From positions 1-23,767 of the forward strand of contig CAJTOE010000019.1 in assembly GCA_910577805.1 (NCBI GenBank): a DNA stretch of 23,767 nucleotides, given 5' to 3'. Below the pieces are notes generated by a model. That model was not told where the DNA came from. It worked only from the letters and a program-made list of their open reading frames with translations, and did no database searches. This DNA comes from an uncultured Oscillospiraceae bacterium. GTDB taxonomy: Bacteria; Bacillota; Clostridia; Oscillospirales; Oscillospiraceae. The position numbers and the translations under genes were made by a program. Of the stretch, positions 13,013 through 22,164 are shown piece after piece (within the stretch, counting starts at the first letter, position 1; every line of letters begins with the position of its first letter).

Positions 13013-14071
13013 CTACATAGAGGACAAATCCGTCCCATAGAACGAGTCCAGTATAAGCAGCAGACGCTGGAGGTCCGCTGGGGTCCGGGTGTAGTCCTTG
13101 ATGCTGGCTTTCGGCTTCCAGTCCGTGTGATGCACGGTGTTGTACTCCTCCACCAGAGCGGGCAGGACCGTAGCATCCACGCCGTCCAGCTCCATCCCGA
13201 CGTTGACAGTCGGGACTTCTGGGGTAGCCTCGAAAGCGGGGCGCTTGAACAGGGAGACCTCCATATTGTCCACCAGCGCCAGGGTCAGCAGATTATAGCA
13301 GGTCACAAGATTAAGCTGTTCGCTGCTGGGCAGATTCTCATACTCCAGTGTGCCTCCGTAGGGGTGCTTGCTGGTTTGCAGGCTGAAGGTGTAGCTGCCC
13401 AGCCGGTCCGGCAGACGCATAAGCTCCGCAATACGCGCCAGTGCGGCGGGGTCGCCGCAGTAGGGCGCTTTTGCGTCCAGCAGCTTCAGGGCCAGCGGGG
13501 AGATGACCACGCCGTCCTGCCACAACAGCTGCCCGGAGATACCCCCCAGCCACACCTCCTGCACGCCCTCCAGAGGAACCTCCAGAACAACATCTCCGCT
13601 GGAATACAGCGGGGAGACCAGCACATCTCTTGCGTAGATGGAGGCGATTCCATTTTCCGTCTCTATGCGCCAGCCGTGGAAGGCGTTGGCGGCCCCCACG
13701 GACGTCAGCGACAGCCGCAGTACGCCGTCCTCTGCCTCTGTCCCCATAACTGCAACGCTCTGGGGCTGTAGGGGGGTCCCGATCACGAATATCTTCCCCA
13801 GAAACGCCGCGAGCAGGACCACCGAGGTACATACGACCGCCGCAAGAATTTTCCGGTTGTTCCGCTTCTTCACCTGTTTCAGATAATCGACCTCACGGGA
13901 CTGCTTTTCTGTCTCCGGCTCCGGCTCTCTCATGGCGTCCAGTGCGCCGGTGCAGGCAAGACAGCCGTTCAGGTGCCGGTCCACCGCCTGGCGGGACTCC
14001 TCACCCAAAAGTCCCTCCACATAGCTGGGCAGCAGGTCGCGGACCACGCCGCAGGTCAAATCATTTTTCAT
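13013..14071 (-). CDS. Zinc-finger anti-sigma factor with large extracytoplasmic domain
   Basis: 352 residues. The N-terminal zinc-binding anti-sigma domain has Cys7 and HLNGCLAC (His33, Cys37, Cys40), the HxxxCxxC signature. A linker leads to a single membrane segment (about 75-97), leaving some 255 residues outside the cell. That outer domain is not one I recognise and may be the signal-sensing part. The start at 14071 has GGAGGTG 6 bases upstream; the upstream in-frame start at 14086 lies within the sigma gene. It overlaps the sigma factor gene by 11 bases, which argues for coupled translation and for this being its cognate inhibitor. No terminator was seen after it. Confidence 0.9.
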   Translation of the reverse strand: MKNDLTCGVVRDLLPSYVEGLLGEESRQAVDRHLNGCLACTGALDAMREPEPETEKQSREVDYLKQVKKRNNRKILAAVVCTSVVLLAAFLGKIFVIGTPLQPQSVAVMGTEAEDGVLRLSLTSVGAANAFHGWRIETENGIASIYARDVLVSPLYSSGDVVLEVPLEGVQEVWLGGISGQLLWQDGVVISPLALKLLDAKAPYCGDPAALARIAELMRLPDRLGSYTFSLQTSKHPYGGTLEYENLPSSEQLNLVTCYNLLTLALVDNMEVSLFKRPAFEATPEVPTVNVGMELDGVDATVLPALVEEYNTVHHTDWKPKASIKDYTRTPADLQRLLLILDSFYGTDLSSM

Positions 14072-14549
14072 GGGAAGCACCTCCATTTCGCAGTTTTTCC
14101 TTGGTTCGGTAAAAGGTCACGCGGGCCCAGTTCTCCGTTTTCCCCAGCACGTCCCCAATTTCCCGGAAGCTGAGATTGCCGAAGGCCCGGAGATAGATCA
14201 CCTCCCGCTGGGGTTCCGGCAGGCGGTGGATCTGCCGCAGAAGCGTCAGCCGGCCCTCCTGGTCCAGTACGCCGTCCTCCGCTGAGGGGACCGGCGTTTC
14301 CGGCGCGGTCTCCAGCGGGACGGTTTCCTTCTGGCTCTTTCGCAAATGCTGATACCAGAGATGCTTGGCGATCTGGCACAGCCAGACGGAAAGCTTGCAG
14401 GAGCCGTCAAAGCGGTCGATGGAGCATACGGCCCGGTAAAAGGTCTCCTGGGTCAGCTCCTCGGCCAGGTCCGGGTCGCGGCACTGGGCCAGGAGGAATT
14501 TATAAACGGTCTGGGCGTGACTGCGGTAGATTGCGTCCATATCGTCCAT
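14061..14549 (-). CDS. ECF-family RNA polymerase sigma factor
   Basis: 162 residues, normal for an ECF (group 4) sigma factor. Region 2 covers about 8-75 (AEELTQETFYRAVCSIDRFD, then SVWLCQIAKHLWYQHLRK), and region 4 about 105-160 (LPEPQREVIYLRAFGNLSFR, then IGDVLGKTENWARV), with a linker between. It directs RNA polymerase to a regulon usually including its own operon. The start MDDMDAIYRSH at 14549 follows AAGGAGGG by 6 bases. It is held by the overlapping anti-sigma gene product. The stimulus is unknown. Confidence 0.95.
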   Translation of the reverse strand: MDDMDAIYRSHAQTVYKFLLAQCRDPDLAEELTQETFYRAVCSIDRFDGSCKLSVWLCQIAKHLWYQHLRKSQKETVPLETAPETPVPSAEDGVLDQEGRLTLLRQIHRLPEPQREVIYLRAFGNLSFREIGDVLGKTENWARVTFYRTKEKLRNGGASHEK

Positions 14550-14579
14550 GGAAATCCCTCCTTTTGCTCTATATATCCC

Positions 14580-14609
14580 ATTATGCGGCGGTTCGTTACA
14601 GTTGAGCAA
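14580..14609 (-). promoter_or_regulatory. Candidate promoter of the sigma/anti-sigma operon
   Basis: A vegetative-type reading on the minus strand is TTGCTC (14609-14604), 18 bases, CATAAT (14585-14580). Within the same stretch TGTAAC (14600-14595) carries the AAC typical of ECF -35 elements, so autoregulation is possible. Neither can be proven here. Confidence 0.45.
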
Positions 14610-14642
14610 AAAAATTTTTTCAGTTTTCTTAGCGCAGGGGGG

Positions 14643-14800
14643 ACACCCTCATCCGTCTGGCCTTCGGCCAGCCACCTTCCCCCATGAGGGGGAAGGCTCC
14701 AACCATGGCACTTGCTTGACTGCACAGTAGTCTCGATAGTCGCACCGATAAGCCTTCCCCCTAGTGGGGGAAGGTGGCACCGTCGCAGGCGGTGACGGCT
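14643..14800. repeat. Repeat family A, pair of arms
   Basis: Left arm from ACCCTCATCCGTCTGGCC to GGGGGAAGGC (14643-14698), a roughly 50-bp spacer containing a degenerate form of the ACGATAAGCC stretch, then a right arm CCTTCCCCCTAGTGGGGGAAGG (split by its own dyad) onward with GGCGGTGACGG. It fills the gap between the sigma operon promoter and the end of sbcC. The rightmost end is degenerate compared with the copy at 5554. Confidence 0.65.
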
Positions 14801-14852
14801 GGATGGCGGTGGTGCTGGGGGCCGGTGATTCCTTCCACCTGGTCCCCCGCGC

Positions 14853-17800
14853 TTACTCCTGCCACAAAAAGCTGCCCTGGGCGGTGCTTTTCACCCGTAT
14901 CTTCTGGGGAATGCTCTCCTCCAGACGGCCCACGTGGGAGATGATGCCCACCAGACAGTTGCCCTCGGTCAGCTGCTGCAATACGCTCAGAGCGGTATCC
15001 AGAGTGGTGCCGTCCAGGGAGCCGAAGCCCTCGTCGATGAACATTGCGTCCAGCTGCCGTCCGCCGGCGTGGTGCTGTACCACATCGGACAGTCCCAGCG
15101 CAAGAGACAGCGAAACCAGGAAGGATTCTCCGCCGGACAGGGAGTTGGAATTGCGCTGTTTGCCCGTTTTCATGTCCAGCACCTCCACCTCCAGACCGGC
15201 TTTCGCGTTTTTCCGTCCGGCGTTGATCTGGTGAAGCAGCTCATATCTTCCGCCGCTCATGACATTCAGCCGCTGGTTGGCCATTTCCAGAATCTCACGG
15301 AACACAGTTCCCATCACGTACCGGTCAAAGCTGAGTTTGCCGCCGTCTCCGCTGACGCCGATTGCCAGATTCGCCAGCAAATCCAACCGCCGCCACGCCC
15401 CGTCCGTCTTTTTCAGCAAAGTCTTGGCCTTGGAGACCTGGCCAAGCACGGTGGTGTCCAGCCCAATGCGCTGTTTCAGCTTGATGTACGCCTCGTTGAC
15501 CGTGCGGTATTCCCCGGCCACCTGGTCGATCTCCTCCTGGAGTAGGCTCAGGTCGGTATAGGTCACGTCCTTCGTCTGCGCGGTCAGCTCCTGGATGCGG
15601 TTCTGGGTGCTGGACAGCTCGTGCCGGTGGGCCGTCAGCACGTTGCGCTGCTGTTTCAGCCAGTCCTCGCCCCGCCGGCCGTCCGGCGCAAGCAATATCC
15701 GGTCCACGTCCTCCAGGCTGGAAAAACCGTTTTCCGTCACCGCCGTCTGGAGCGCTTGGGCCGCGTCAACTCTGGCCTGCTCCAATCCCGGCAGGCTCTC
15801 CTGCTTGCCGGTCAGCTTGCCGCTGCACAGGGTCCGGCGGTCCTTTGCCGTCTGCAAAAGCTGCTGATGGCGGTCCACCTGGGTTTTCAGACTGTTCCGG
15901 CGTTCCTTTTGCCGCTGGAGCTGTTGGTCTGCGGCCTCCTTCGTGGGGTATTGCAGCTGGCTGCGCAGAGTGGAAATGACGCTGTCCCACTTTTCCGCCG
16001 CCAGCGTGTAAGCCGTCTGCTCCTCCCCGGCCCGCTTCAACGCCTCCTCCAGCGCCGCAAGCTGCTCCTCGGTCTGCTGCCGCTGCTTGACCAGCTCCGT
16101 ACTGCGCTTCTGCTTTTCTCTGGCCTCCTCCCAGGCGCGTTTGCTGTCCGCCTCCGCCTGCCGGAGCGCCCGCGCCTTTTGGGGCAGGTATTCGTTCGCG
16201 GTCAGAGCCTCCCAGCTCCCGCAGTCCGGGAACAACAGCTGCACATCCCGTAAAATGCTTCCCTGCTCGGTTTCAACCGCCAGACGCAGGGCGGTCACGT
16301 CGCCGTCCTTTGTTCTGCGGCTCTTTTCCTTCTGGTCATAGGCCTGTCTGGCTTTGTCCACATCTTCCTGGGACGGCGTTTCCGCCAGAAGCGGCGCAAA
16401 TTCATGGTCCTGCCCCGCGCAAAAGGCCGAGCGGCAGACCGGACAGACCGCGTTCCCCTGGTGTTGCAGCTCCTGCCGCAGCTCCTCCGCCAACAGGCCG
16501 GCCTGTCCGCCGATAAAGGCCTGGTAGAGCCGGTGGTGGTGCTGCTCCGCCTCCAGGGCGGCCTGCTCCAGCGTCCGAAGCCGGGTCTCCTGGACCTTGA
16601 GCTCGGCTTGGTCCTGGAAAACCTGCTCGACGCGCCGCTGGACCCCTGTTTTGCCCATAAGTGCCTCAGTGCTTTTACGCGCCTGGGTGTAGTCGTTTTC
16701 CAGTCTGACCACCTGGGCGTCAATGTCCGCATAGACAGTCTGTTCCTTGGTGATGTCTGCCAGCAGCGTCTTTTTCTGGGCAAGCTGTGTCTCGGTACTG
16801 CTTTTCTGCGCACGGAGCTTCTCCGCCGCTGAAGCGGCTTTCTGCTTTTCCCTCTGGGCCTTGTCCAGCTCCTCATACTGGGGCAGGGTATTTTCCAAAA
16901 GCTGAAGCTCCGCCGCCAGGGCTTCGAGTTCACGGACCGTCTCGCCGTCCGCGTCCACCGCCGTCTGGGCGGTCCTGACGGCCTCCTCCTGTGCCTGGAG
17001 GTCCGCCTGCAGCTGCTCGATCTCCCGCCCGGTATCGCGTAACGTCTTTTCCGCGGCGGCCAGCAGGTCCCGCTTCGGCTGGACTTGACGCAGCGCCCGT
17101 TCGACCGTGTCGCACTCCGTCTGCAAGCGGGCCATCGTCCCGGCCTGCGCCTCCAGCTGCGTCAGCCTCTTCTGTTTTGCGGCCAGCTCATCCAGCAGCT
17201 GGTTTTGTCCGTCGGCGGCGCCCTTCTGCTCGATCAGCACCTTTTCCTGGCTGTGGACCGCCTCGCGCTTGCGCTCCAGCTCCTTCAGCGCCTGCTGTTT
17301 GTCCTCCAGGAGTTTGTTCAGATTGTCTAACAGCTCCGGGTGTTCGGGCAGATAGAGATTTTTCTCCTCGTCCTCCAGACCCTCCGGCATCTGGAACACC
17401 TTCTGCATGGCGTTTGCGACCTGCCCTGTCTGTTCCTCCCGCTTCACCCGTAAGGCGTCTCTGGCCCCTTTCAGGAGGTTCTGATAGCGGATATAGGCGA
17501 AGTTGTCAAAGATCTGGCCCAGAATCGCGTTCTTCTCCTCCGGGTCCGCGGCCAGGAAACGTTTGAATTCGCCCTGGGCCAGCATCACGATTTTCCGGAA
17601 CTGCCCGGCGTTCAGCCCCAGCAGCTCCGTACACCGGTTGGTCACGTTCGTGATACCCTCGATAGGCTCCCCGTCGGAATCCGGCTCCCACATGACTGCA
17701 TCCAGGTAGCCGTCGCCGTACTCGTTTTCGGTCCCGCGCTTTTTCGGATAGTGGATGGTCCGGGTCACCGCATAGGTACGGCCCCCCTGCCGGAAGTGTA

Positions 17801-18038
17801 ATGTGACCTCCGTGTCCACGCTCTTCTCCACAAAGTCACAGTGCATCATGGCCGTCTTGCGGTCCGGGCCGCTGGCTACGCCGTAGAGGGCAAACATGAT
17901 CGCGTCAAAGATGGTGGTTTTTCCCGCGCCGGTGTCCCCGGTGATCAGATAGAGACCGTGGGTCAGCCGTTCAAAGTCCACCACGGTTTTTTTCGCGTAA
18001 GAGCCGAACGCGGTCATTTCCAATAAAATCGGTTTCAT
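14853..18038 (-). CDS. sbcC: SbcC, Rad50-like ATPase of the SbcCD nuclease
   Basis: 1061 residues. SbcC is the SMC-like ATPase that, with SbcD, opens hairpins and trims blocked DNA ends. The N-terminal lobe has the Walker A GDTGAGKT (34-41) and FRKIVMLAQGEFKRFL. Long coiled coils, rich in Gln, Glu and Lys, run from about 190 to 900, broken at the centre by the zinc hook CPVC (532-535). The C-terminal lobe has the LSGGE signature (967-971) and the Walker B MFIDEGFGSLD (Asp1002, Glu1003). All key motifs are intact and the length is normal. Its ATG overlaps the sbcD stop as ATGA. Confidence 0.97.
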   Translation of the reverse strand: MKPILLEMTAFGSYAKKTVVDFERLTHGLYLITGDTGAGKTTIFDAIMFALYGVASGPDRKTAMMHCDFVEKSVDTEVTLHFRQGGRTYAVTRTIHYPKKRGTENEYGDGYLDAVMWEPDSDGEPIEGITNVTNRCTELLGLNAGQFRKIVMLAQGEFKRFLAADPEEKNAILGQIFDNFAYIRYQNLLKGARDALRVKREEQTGQVANAMQKVFQMPEGLEDEEKNLYLPEHPELLDNLNKLLEDKQQALKELERKREAVHSQEKVLIEQKGAADGQNQLLDELAAKQKRLTQLEAQAGTMARLQTECDTVERALRQVQPKRDLLAAAEKTLRDTGREIEQLQADLQAQEEAVRTAQTAVDADGETVRELEALAAELQLLENTLPQYEELDKAQREKQKAASAAEKLRAQKSSTETQLAQKKTLLADITKEQTVYADIDAQVVRLENDYTQARKSTEALMGKTGVQRRVEQVFQDQAELKVQETRLRTLEQAALEAEQHHHRLYQAFIGGQAGLLAEELRQELQHQGNAVCPVCRSAFCAGQDHEFAPLLAETPSQEDVDKARQAYDQKEKSRRTKDGDVTALRLAVETEQGSILRDVQLLFPDCGSWEALTANEYLPQKARALRQAEADSKRAWEEAREKQKRSTELVKQRQQTEEQLAALEEALKRAGEEQTAYTLAAEKWDSVISTLRSQLQYPTKEAADQQLQRQKERRNSLKTQVDRHQQLLQTAKDRRTLCSGKLTGKQESLPGLEQARVDAAQALQTAVTENGFSSLEDVDRILLAPDGRRGEDWLKQQRNVLTAHRHELSSTQNRIQELTAQTKDVTYTDLSLLQEEIDQVAGEYRTVNEAYIKLKQRIGLDTTVLGQVSKAKTLLKKTDGAWRRLDLLANLAIGVSGDGGKLSFDRYVMGTVFREILEMANQRLNVMSGGRYELLHQINAGRKNAKAGLEVEVLDMKTGKQRNSNSLSGGESFLVSLSLALGLSDVVQHHAGGRQLDAMFIDEGFGSLDGTTLDTALSVLQQLTEGNCLVGIISHVGRLEESIPQKIRVKSTAQGSFLWQE

Positions 18039-19273
18039 TCCTCATCCTCCTGCCCCAGCGCAAATTTCAGCAGCGCCGCGCTCTGCCGTTCCCATTCCAG
18101 CTTGTCCTCGTCCCGGTTCATGCGCCGCACCTGATCGGCCGCGAACCGCAGCAATGCACGCTCCGGGCCGTCCGGCTCCATGCCGTCCCGGCGCTCCCGG
18201 TAGAAGCCCAGAAACAGCTCCTCCACCGTCTTGTCCTCTATGCCCTGGGCCGGCCCGGATACCGGCTCAAACGGGCGGTACTCCGACAAAAGCTCCATCA
18301 GGCGGCCGTCCCGGTTCCCGTACATTTCCTGGAAAAATTTATAGATGTGCGGCGAAGGCCTCCGGTCCGTCAGCACGACCCGGACATATTCTCCTCGCGT
18401 CTCGTTATGAAGCTCCGACTCCCGAAGCTCTGCGTAAGCGCCCTTCACCTCCCGCATGGGGTGAAGCGGCTGGATGATCTGGGTTTTCATGCCGGGCGTA
18501 CTGCCCTTGGCCCCCAGCTCCACCAGAATGGGACCCTTTTGGGGCTGATTCAGCTCGTTGAAGTGGTAGCACATCGGAGAACCGGCGTAGCGCACTGTGT
18601 CCCGTCCCACCGGGTAGGCGGCGTGGATGTGGCCCAGGGCCACATAGTCAAAGCCGTCGAACGCGTGGTAATCCACCTGGCCCACGCCGCCCACCATGGA
18701 CTCGGAGCCGCCCCGGACTGATTCCTGGCCGTTCACGACCACATTCTGGTGGGCCACCAGGACGTTGCGCTGGGAGAAGTCGAGCTTCTGCGCCGCCAGC
18801 AGCCGCCGGACCGCCGTGTCATAATCCCGGATGCTGTCGTCCCCAAGCCTCTGGGCCACCAGCGCCGGAAATACGTAGGGCATCAGCCAGAAGGTGACCG
18901 GGCCGTCCTGGTCTGTCAGGGTCACATGGGTCAGCTCTTTGGTAAGTACGCTGGCAATGTGGACCTGCTGCTTTGCCAGCAGGCGGCTGGCAAACGACAT
19001 GCGCTGGCCGGAGTCGTGATTTCCGGGGACCATCAGGACGGGGATATCCAGGTCCGCCAGACCGGTGATGAAGCGGTCCAGCAGGGCGACCGCGTCGCCG
19101 GAGGGAGCGGCGCGGTCGTAAACGTCGCCTGCAATGACCACCGCGTCCGGGGCCAGGTCCATGGCCAGGTCCAGGAAGCGCTGGACCCAGACCGGCTGAT
19201 CTCCGTTTTCCAGCAGGGAGACGCCGTGGATGGATTTTCCAAAATGCAGGTCTGCCAAATGCAAGAACTTCAT
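18035..19273 (-). CDS. sbcD: SbcD, Mre11-like nuclease subunit
   Basis: 412 residues. SbcD is the metal-dependent nuclease of the SbcCD complex. The phosphoesterase motifs are present in order: LADLHFG (Asp8, His10), AGDVYDRA, VPGNHDSG, then LVAHQ and GHIHAAY. The C-terminal third (about 270-412) is the SbcC-binding and capping part. Start 19273 follows AAGGA by 6 bases; the longer frame to 19501 would run through the promoter and into the beta-galactosidase gene. It is first in the sbcD-sbcC operon. Confidence 0.97.
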   Translation of the reverse strand: MKFLHLADLHFGKSIHGVSLLENGDQPVWVQRFLDLAMDLAPDAVVIAGDVYDRAAPSGDAVALLDRFITGLADLDIPVLMVPGNHDSGQRMSFASRLLAKQQVHIASVLTKELTHVTLTDQDGPVTFWLMPYVFPALVAQRLGDDSIRDYDTAVRRLLAAQKLDFSQRNVLVAHQNVVVNGQESVRGGSESMVGGVGQVDYHAFDGFDYVALGHIHAAYPVGRDTVRYAGSPMCYHFNELNQPQKGPILVELGAKGSTPGMKTQIIQPLHPMREVKGAYAELRESELHNETRGEYVRVVLTDRRPSPHIYKFFQEMYGNRDGRLMELLSEYRPFEPVSGPAQGIEDKTVEELFLGFYRERRDGMEPDGPERALLRFAADQVRRMNRDEDKLEWERQSAALLKFALGQEDEE

Positions 19274-19316
19274 TGCGATCCTTCTTTCCTTGATTCTGAA
19301 AATACGCGCTGTATTT

Positions 19317-19345
19317 ATTATAGCACATTGGAGCGGGTATTTCAA
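19317..19345 (-). promoter_or_regulatory. Promoter of sbcDC
   Basis: On the minus strand TTGAAA (19345-19340), 17-base spacer, TATAAT (19322-19317), about 45 bases before the sbcD start. The -35 box falls inside the inverted repeat 19330-19372. Confidence 0.85.
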
Positions 19346-19372
19346 AGAGGGCGAGTTTGAAATACCCGCTCC
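19330..19372. promoter_or_regulatory. Perfect 17-bp inverted repeat over the sbcDC -35 box
   Basis: GGAGCGGGTATTTCAAA (19330-19346) and its exact complement (19356-19372) are separated by 9 bases. The site is 18 bases past the beta-galactosidase stop codon. No T-run follows on the minus strand, and the repeat covers the sbcD -35 element, so it could be an operator, a T-run-less terminator for the upstream gene, or both. Confidence 0.7.
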
Positions 19373-19389
19373 ACATGACAGGCGAAACA

Positions 19390-22164
19390 TCATCGAACCC
19401 GAAACGAAAATTCCATATCCTCCTCTGCGCTGATTCGGAACGGCTCCTCCACATCGCTTCCCCAGCTGTCGATCCCCCCTACGCCCCGCATAGCGCCGCA
19501 CAAAGTCACCACAGTGCGGACGGGCACGGGAAGCTCCTCGATATGGGCGGCCTGCTCCAGCTGTTGGGGGGTGTATGGCAGCGCGGAGAATGCGAAGGGT
19601 TCCCCTTTCCTCTCCAGTGTCAGCTTACTCCCATTCGGCGCGCGTAAAACGACCGCCCTGGTATCCACATGACAGCCGCACTCCTGGGGCGTCAGATAGG
19701 CGGGGATATGGGGCCGCTCCTGATGCCAGCCAAACACGCCCCCTCGTTTCCGGTCGGGGTAGGTCTCCCCGGAGAGGCCCAGCCACTCCACCCGCTCCAC
19801 CGGCTCAGGCGTGGCGAAGCGCAGACCCAGCAGGGGCAGTCCAGGCCGGCCGGGACTGCCCTGATAGCGCAGCGTAACCGTTAATCCGCCGGTGTCCTCC
19901 ACCGTGTAAACAAGGCTGGTGTGCAGTCCAGGCATGACAGGGGCGGTGTAGGTGAAGCAGATAGAAACCCGCTCCGGGCACTCTTCCAAAATCTCGATGC
20001 TTTCACAGCTCTGCCAGCTGTCCGCCGCCGCCCAGACCGAGCTTTTCCACGCAAACCCGTTTCCCCGGTCATTTTCCGTAGGTGCCCGCCAGTAGGCCGG
20101 CCGGGGCGCCCGCCACAGCCACTCCCAGCCGTCGCGGACCAGCGATACCGGCCCGCCCTCCGGGTAGGAGAACAGAACTTCAAAGCCCTCCCCCCGCACC
20201 CCTAAGGCTCCGTCCCCATGGGTGATGCAAAGGGGGGATTTTTTCGTTTTTTCCGCGGGAAGCGTCAGACGTTCCGCCGCCCGCCTATTGGCCGCGTCGT
20301 GGGCCGCACGCTCCCTGGCAGAGGCATACCAATAGCGCACCTCCTGCATGGCGGGCTTTTCGGTGCCGCCGGCAAAGACGACGCCGTTGCCGCTGAAGGC
20401 GTAATCCGTCTGCCGCTCGCCGAAATCCCCGCCGTAGCCCAGAACACGCTGTCCATTGCAGTTGACACGCCACAAGGCCTGGTCCATAAAGTCCCATATA
20501 AAGCCCCCCTGGTACTGGGGGAACTCCTCTCCCAGACGGATATAGGACTCCATGCCTCCCAGGGAGTTTCCCATGCTGTGCATGTACTCGCACAAGAGAA
20601 ACGGCTTTTCCGGCCCGCGCTCCAGATAGGCCCGGATATCCTCCGGCGGGGCGTACATGCGGCTCTCCACATCGGAGATGCCGTCAAATTCCCGGCAGTG
20701 AAACACCCCCTCGTAGTGGACCAGGCGGCTGGGGTCGGTCTGGCGGAAAAAATCCGCCATCGCCAGGATATTGGACCCGGCGTAGGACTCGTTGCCGCAG
20801 GACCAGAACAGAATCGATACATGGTTTTTGTCCCGCTCAAGCATGGACCTTGCCCGGTCCACCGCGCAGTCCCGCCACTCCGGCAGACTGCCCGGCACGT
20901 TCCAGGCGGGGTCCGTTCGCCCCAGCTTCTGCCAGGAGCCGTGGCTCTCCAAGTTGGCCTCGTCCATCACATAGATGCCGTTCCGGTCGCACAGGTGATA
21001 CCATGCGGTCTGATTGGGGTAGTGGCAGGTGCGCACAGCGTTGATTCTGCCCCGCTTAAAAGCGTCTATCGCAGCCTTCATGTCCGCCGGGCCGATGGCC
21101 CGTCCAGTGTCCGGGTTCCACTCGTGGCGGTTGACCCCGTTGAGCATCAACCGTTCCCCATTGAGGAGCATCAAGCCATTTTTCCGCTCGAACCGGCGGA
21201 AGCCGGTGCAATACGGGACTATCTCTGCCAGTTCTCCGTCCGCCGGAGCTGCGCGGAGCAGCACCTGATACAGCTCCGGGTGTTCGTGGCTCCAGGGGAG
21301 GATATTCCGAAAACGAAACGGCTGACTGCGGAGATATTCTCCCTCCGGGGCAAGCTCCAGAAGCCCGTCAAACAATACGCCCTGGCTTGGGTGGGAGATA
21401 TGGCAAGCGACTGTCATGTGAGCTGTCTCCCCCTCGGCCAGCAGGCGGATGGACAGCGTACCGGTGGTGTTGTCCTCCTCCAGCCCCGTCTGGAGCCATA
21501 GGTCTGCCAGATGCACGCGGGGCTTGGCATACAGGAACACGGAGCGGAATATGCCGGAAAACCGGAAAAAATCCTGGTCCTCGATCCAGGCGGCGCTGGA
21601 GCGCTTATACACCTCCACGCAAAGCCGGTTGTCCTTCTCCCGCACATAGGGGGTCAGGTCGAAATCAGAGGGGGTAAAGCTGTCCTCGGCGTAGCCGATA
21701 AAATGTCCGTTCAGCCAGAGATAAAAGGCCTGCTCCACGCCCTGGAAGCTGATGCAGACCTTCTTGCCGCGCAGTCCAGGCTCCAGATCGAACACCCGGA
21801 CATAGCTGCCCACGGGACAGTTCTCCCAGTCGATTTCCGGGGGACGCAGTTTGGCGCGGCCATCCCAGGGATACAGGGTGTTGATATATTGGATTTGCCC
21901 GTATCCCTGCAATTCCATGTGTCCGGGGACCTGAATGGTCCCGAAGCCGGAGCCGTCAAAGTCCTCCCGCCAGAAATCCTCCGGCCGGGACGCGGGCTTC
22001 GGACTCCAGGCAAAGCGCCACATGCCGTCCAGAGATTGGCGCAGAGACGTTTCGCCCTGAAAAAGCTCCTCCATGGACGCATAGCAGATATGGTCGGAGT
22101 GGGCGTTCAGACGGCCGTGCTGAAAGACCGTGGGGTCGGTCAGCCAGTTGAGGTCAGCGTGCAT
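19390..22164 (-). CDS. lacZ: Beta-galactosidase, glycoside hydrolase family 2
   Basis: 924 residues, close to E. coli LacZ in size and layout. The N-terminal sugar-binding domain (about 40-215), a GH2 immunoglobulin-like domain (to about 325), the TIM-barrel catalytic domain (about 325-610) and a C-terminal beta-sandwich (Bgal small chain, about 660-920) are in order. The acid/base is Glu459 in WSCGNES and the nucleophile Glu526 in LLCEYMHSMGNS. GVNRHEWNPDTGRA and RTCHYPNQ are typical LacZ runs. No signal peptide, so it acts inside the cell on imported lactose or galactosides. Start 22164 follows AAGGAGG by 7 bases. It overlaps a small upstream ORF by 11 bases; no lactose transporter is in the window. 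Confidence 0.95.
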   Translation of the reverse strand: MHADLNWLTDPTVFQHGRLNAHSDHICYASMEELFQGETSLRQSLDGMWRFAWSPKPASRPEDFWREDFDGSGFGTIQVPGHMELQGYGQIQYINTLYPWDGRAKLRPPEIDWENCPVGSYVRVFDLEPGLRGKKVCISFQGVEQAFYLWLNGHFIGYAEDSFTPSDFDLTPYVREKDNRLCVEVYKRSSAAWIEDQDFFRFSGIFRSVFLYAKPRVHLADLWLQTGLEEDNTTGTLSIRLLAEGETAHMTVACHISHPSQGVLFDGLLELAPEGEYLRSQPFRFRNILPWSHEHPELYQVLLRAAPADGELAEIVPYCTGFRRFERKNGLMLLNGERLMLNGVNRHEWNPDTGRAIGPADMKAAIDAFKRGRINAVRTCHYPNQTAWYHLCDRNGIYVMDEANLESHGSWQKLGRTDPAWNVPGSLPEWRDCAVDRARSMLERDKNHVSILFWSCGNESYAGSNILAMADFFRQTDPSRLVHYEGVFHCREFDGISDVESRMYAPPEDIRAYLERGPEKPFLLCEYMHSMGNSLGGMESYIRLGEEFPQYQGGFIWDFMDQALWRVNCNGQRVLGYGGDFGERQTDYAFSGNGVVFAGGTEKPAMQEVRYWYASARERAAHDAANRRAAERLTLPAEKTKKSPLCITHGDGALGVRGEGFEVLFSYPEGGPVSLVRDGWEWLWRAPRPAYWRAPTENDRGNGFAWKSSVWAAADSWQSCESIEILEECPERVSICFTYTAPVMPGLHTSLVYTVEDTGGLTVTLRYQGSPGRPGLPLLGLRFATPEPVERVEWLGLSGETYPDRKRGGVFGWHQERPHIPAYLTPQECGCHVDTRAVVLRAPNGSKLTLERKGEPFAFSALPYTPQQLEQAAHIEELPVPVRTVVTLCGAMRGVGGIDSWGSDVEEPFRISAEEDMEFSFRVR

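Noticed and set aside
20218..21501. 427-codon open frame on the plus strand inside lacZ
   Set aside because: Antisense to the GH2 catalytic domain, which contains both catalytic glutamates; no support for coding.
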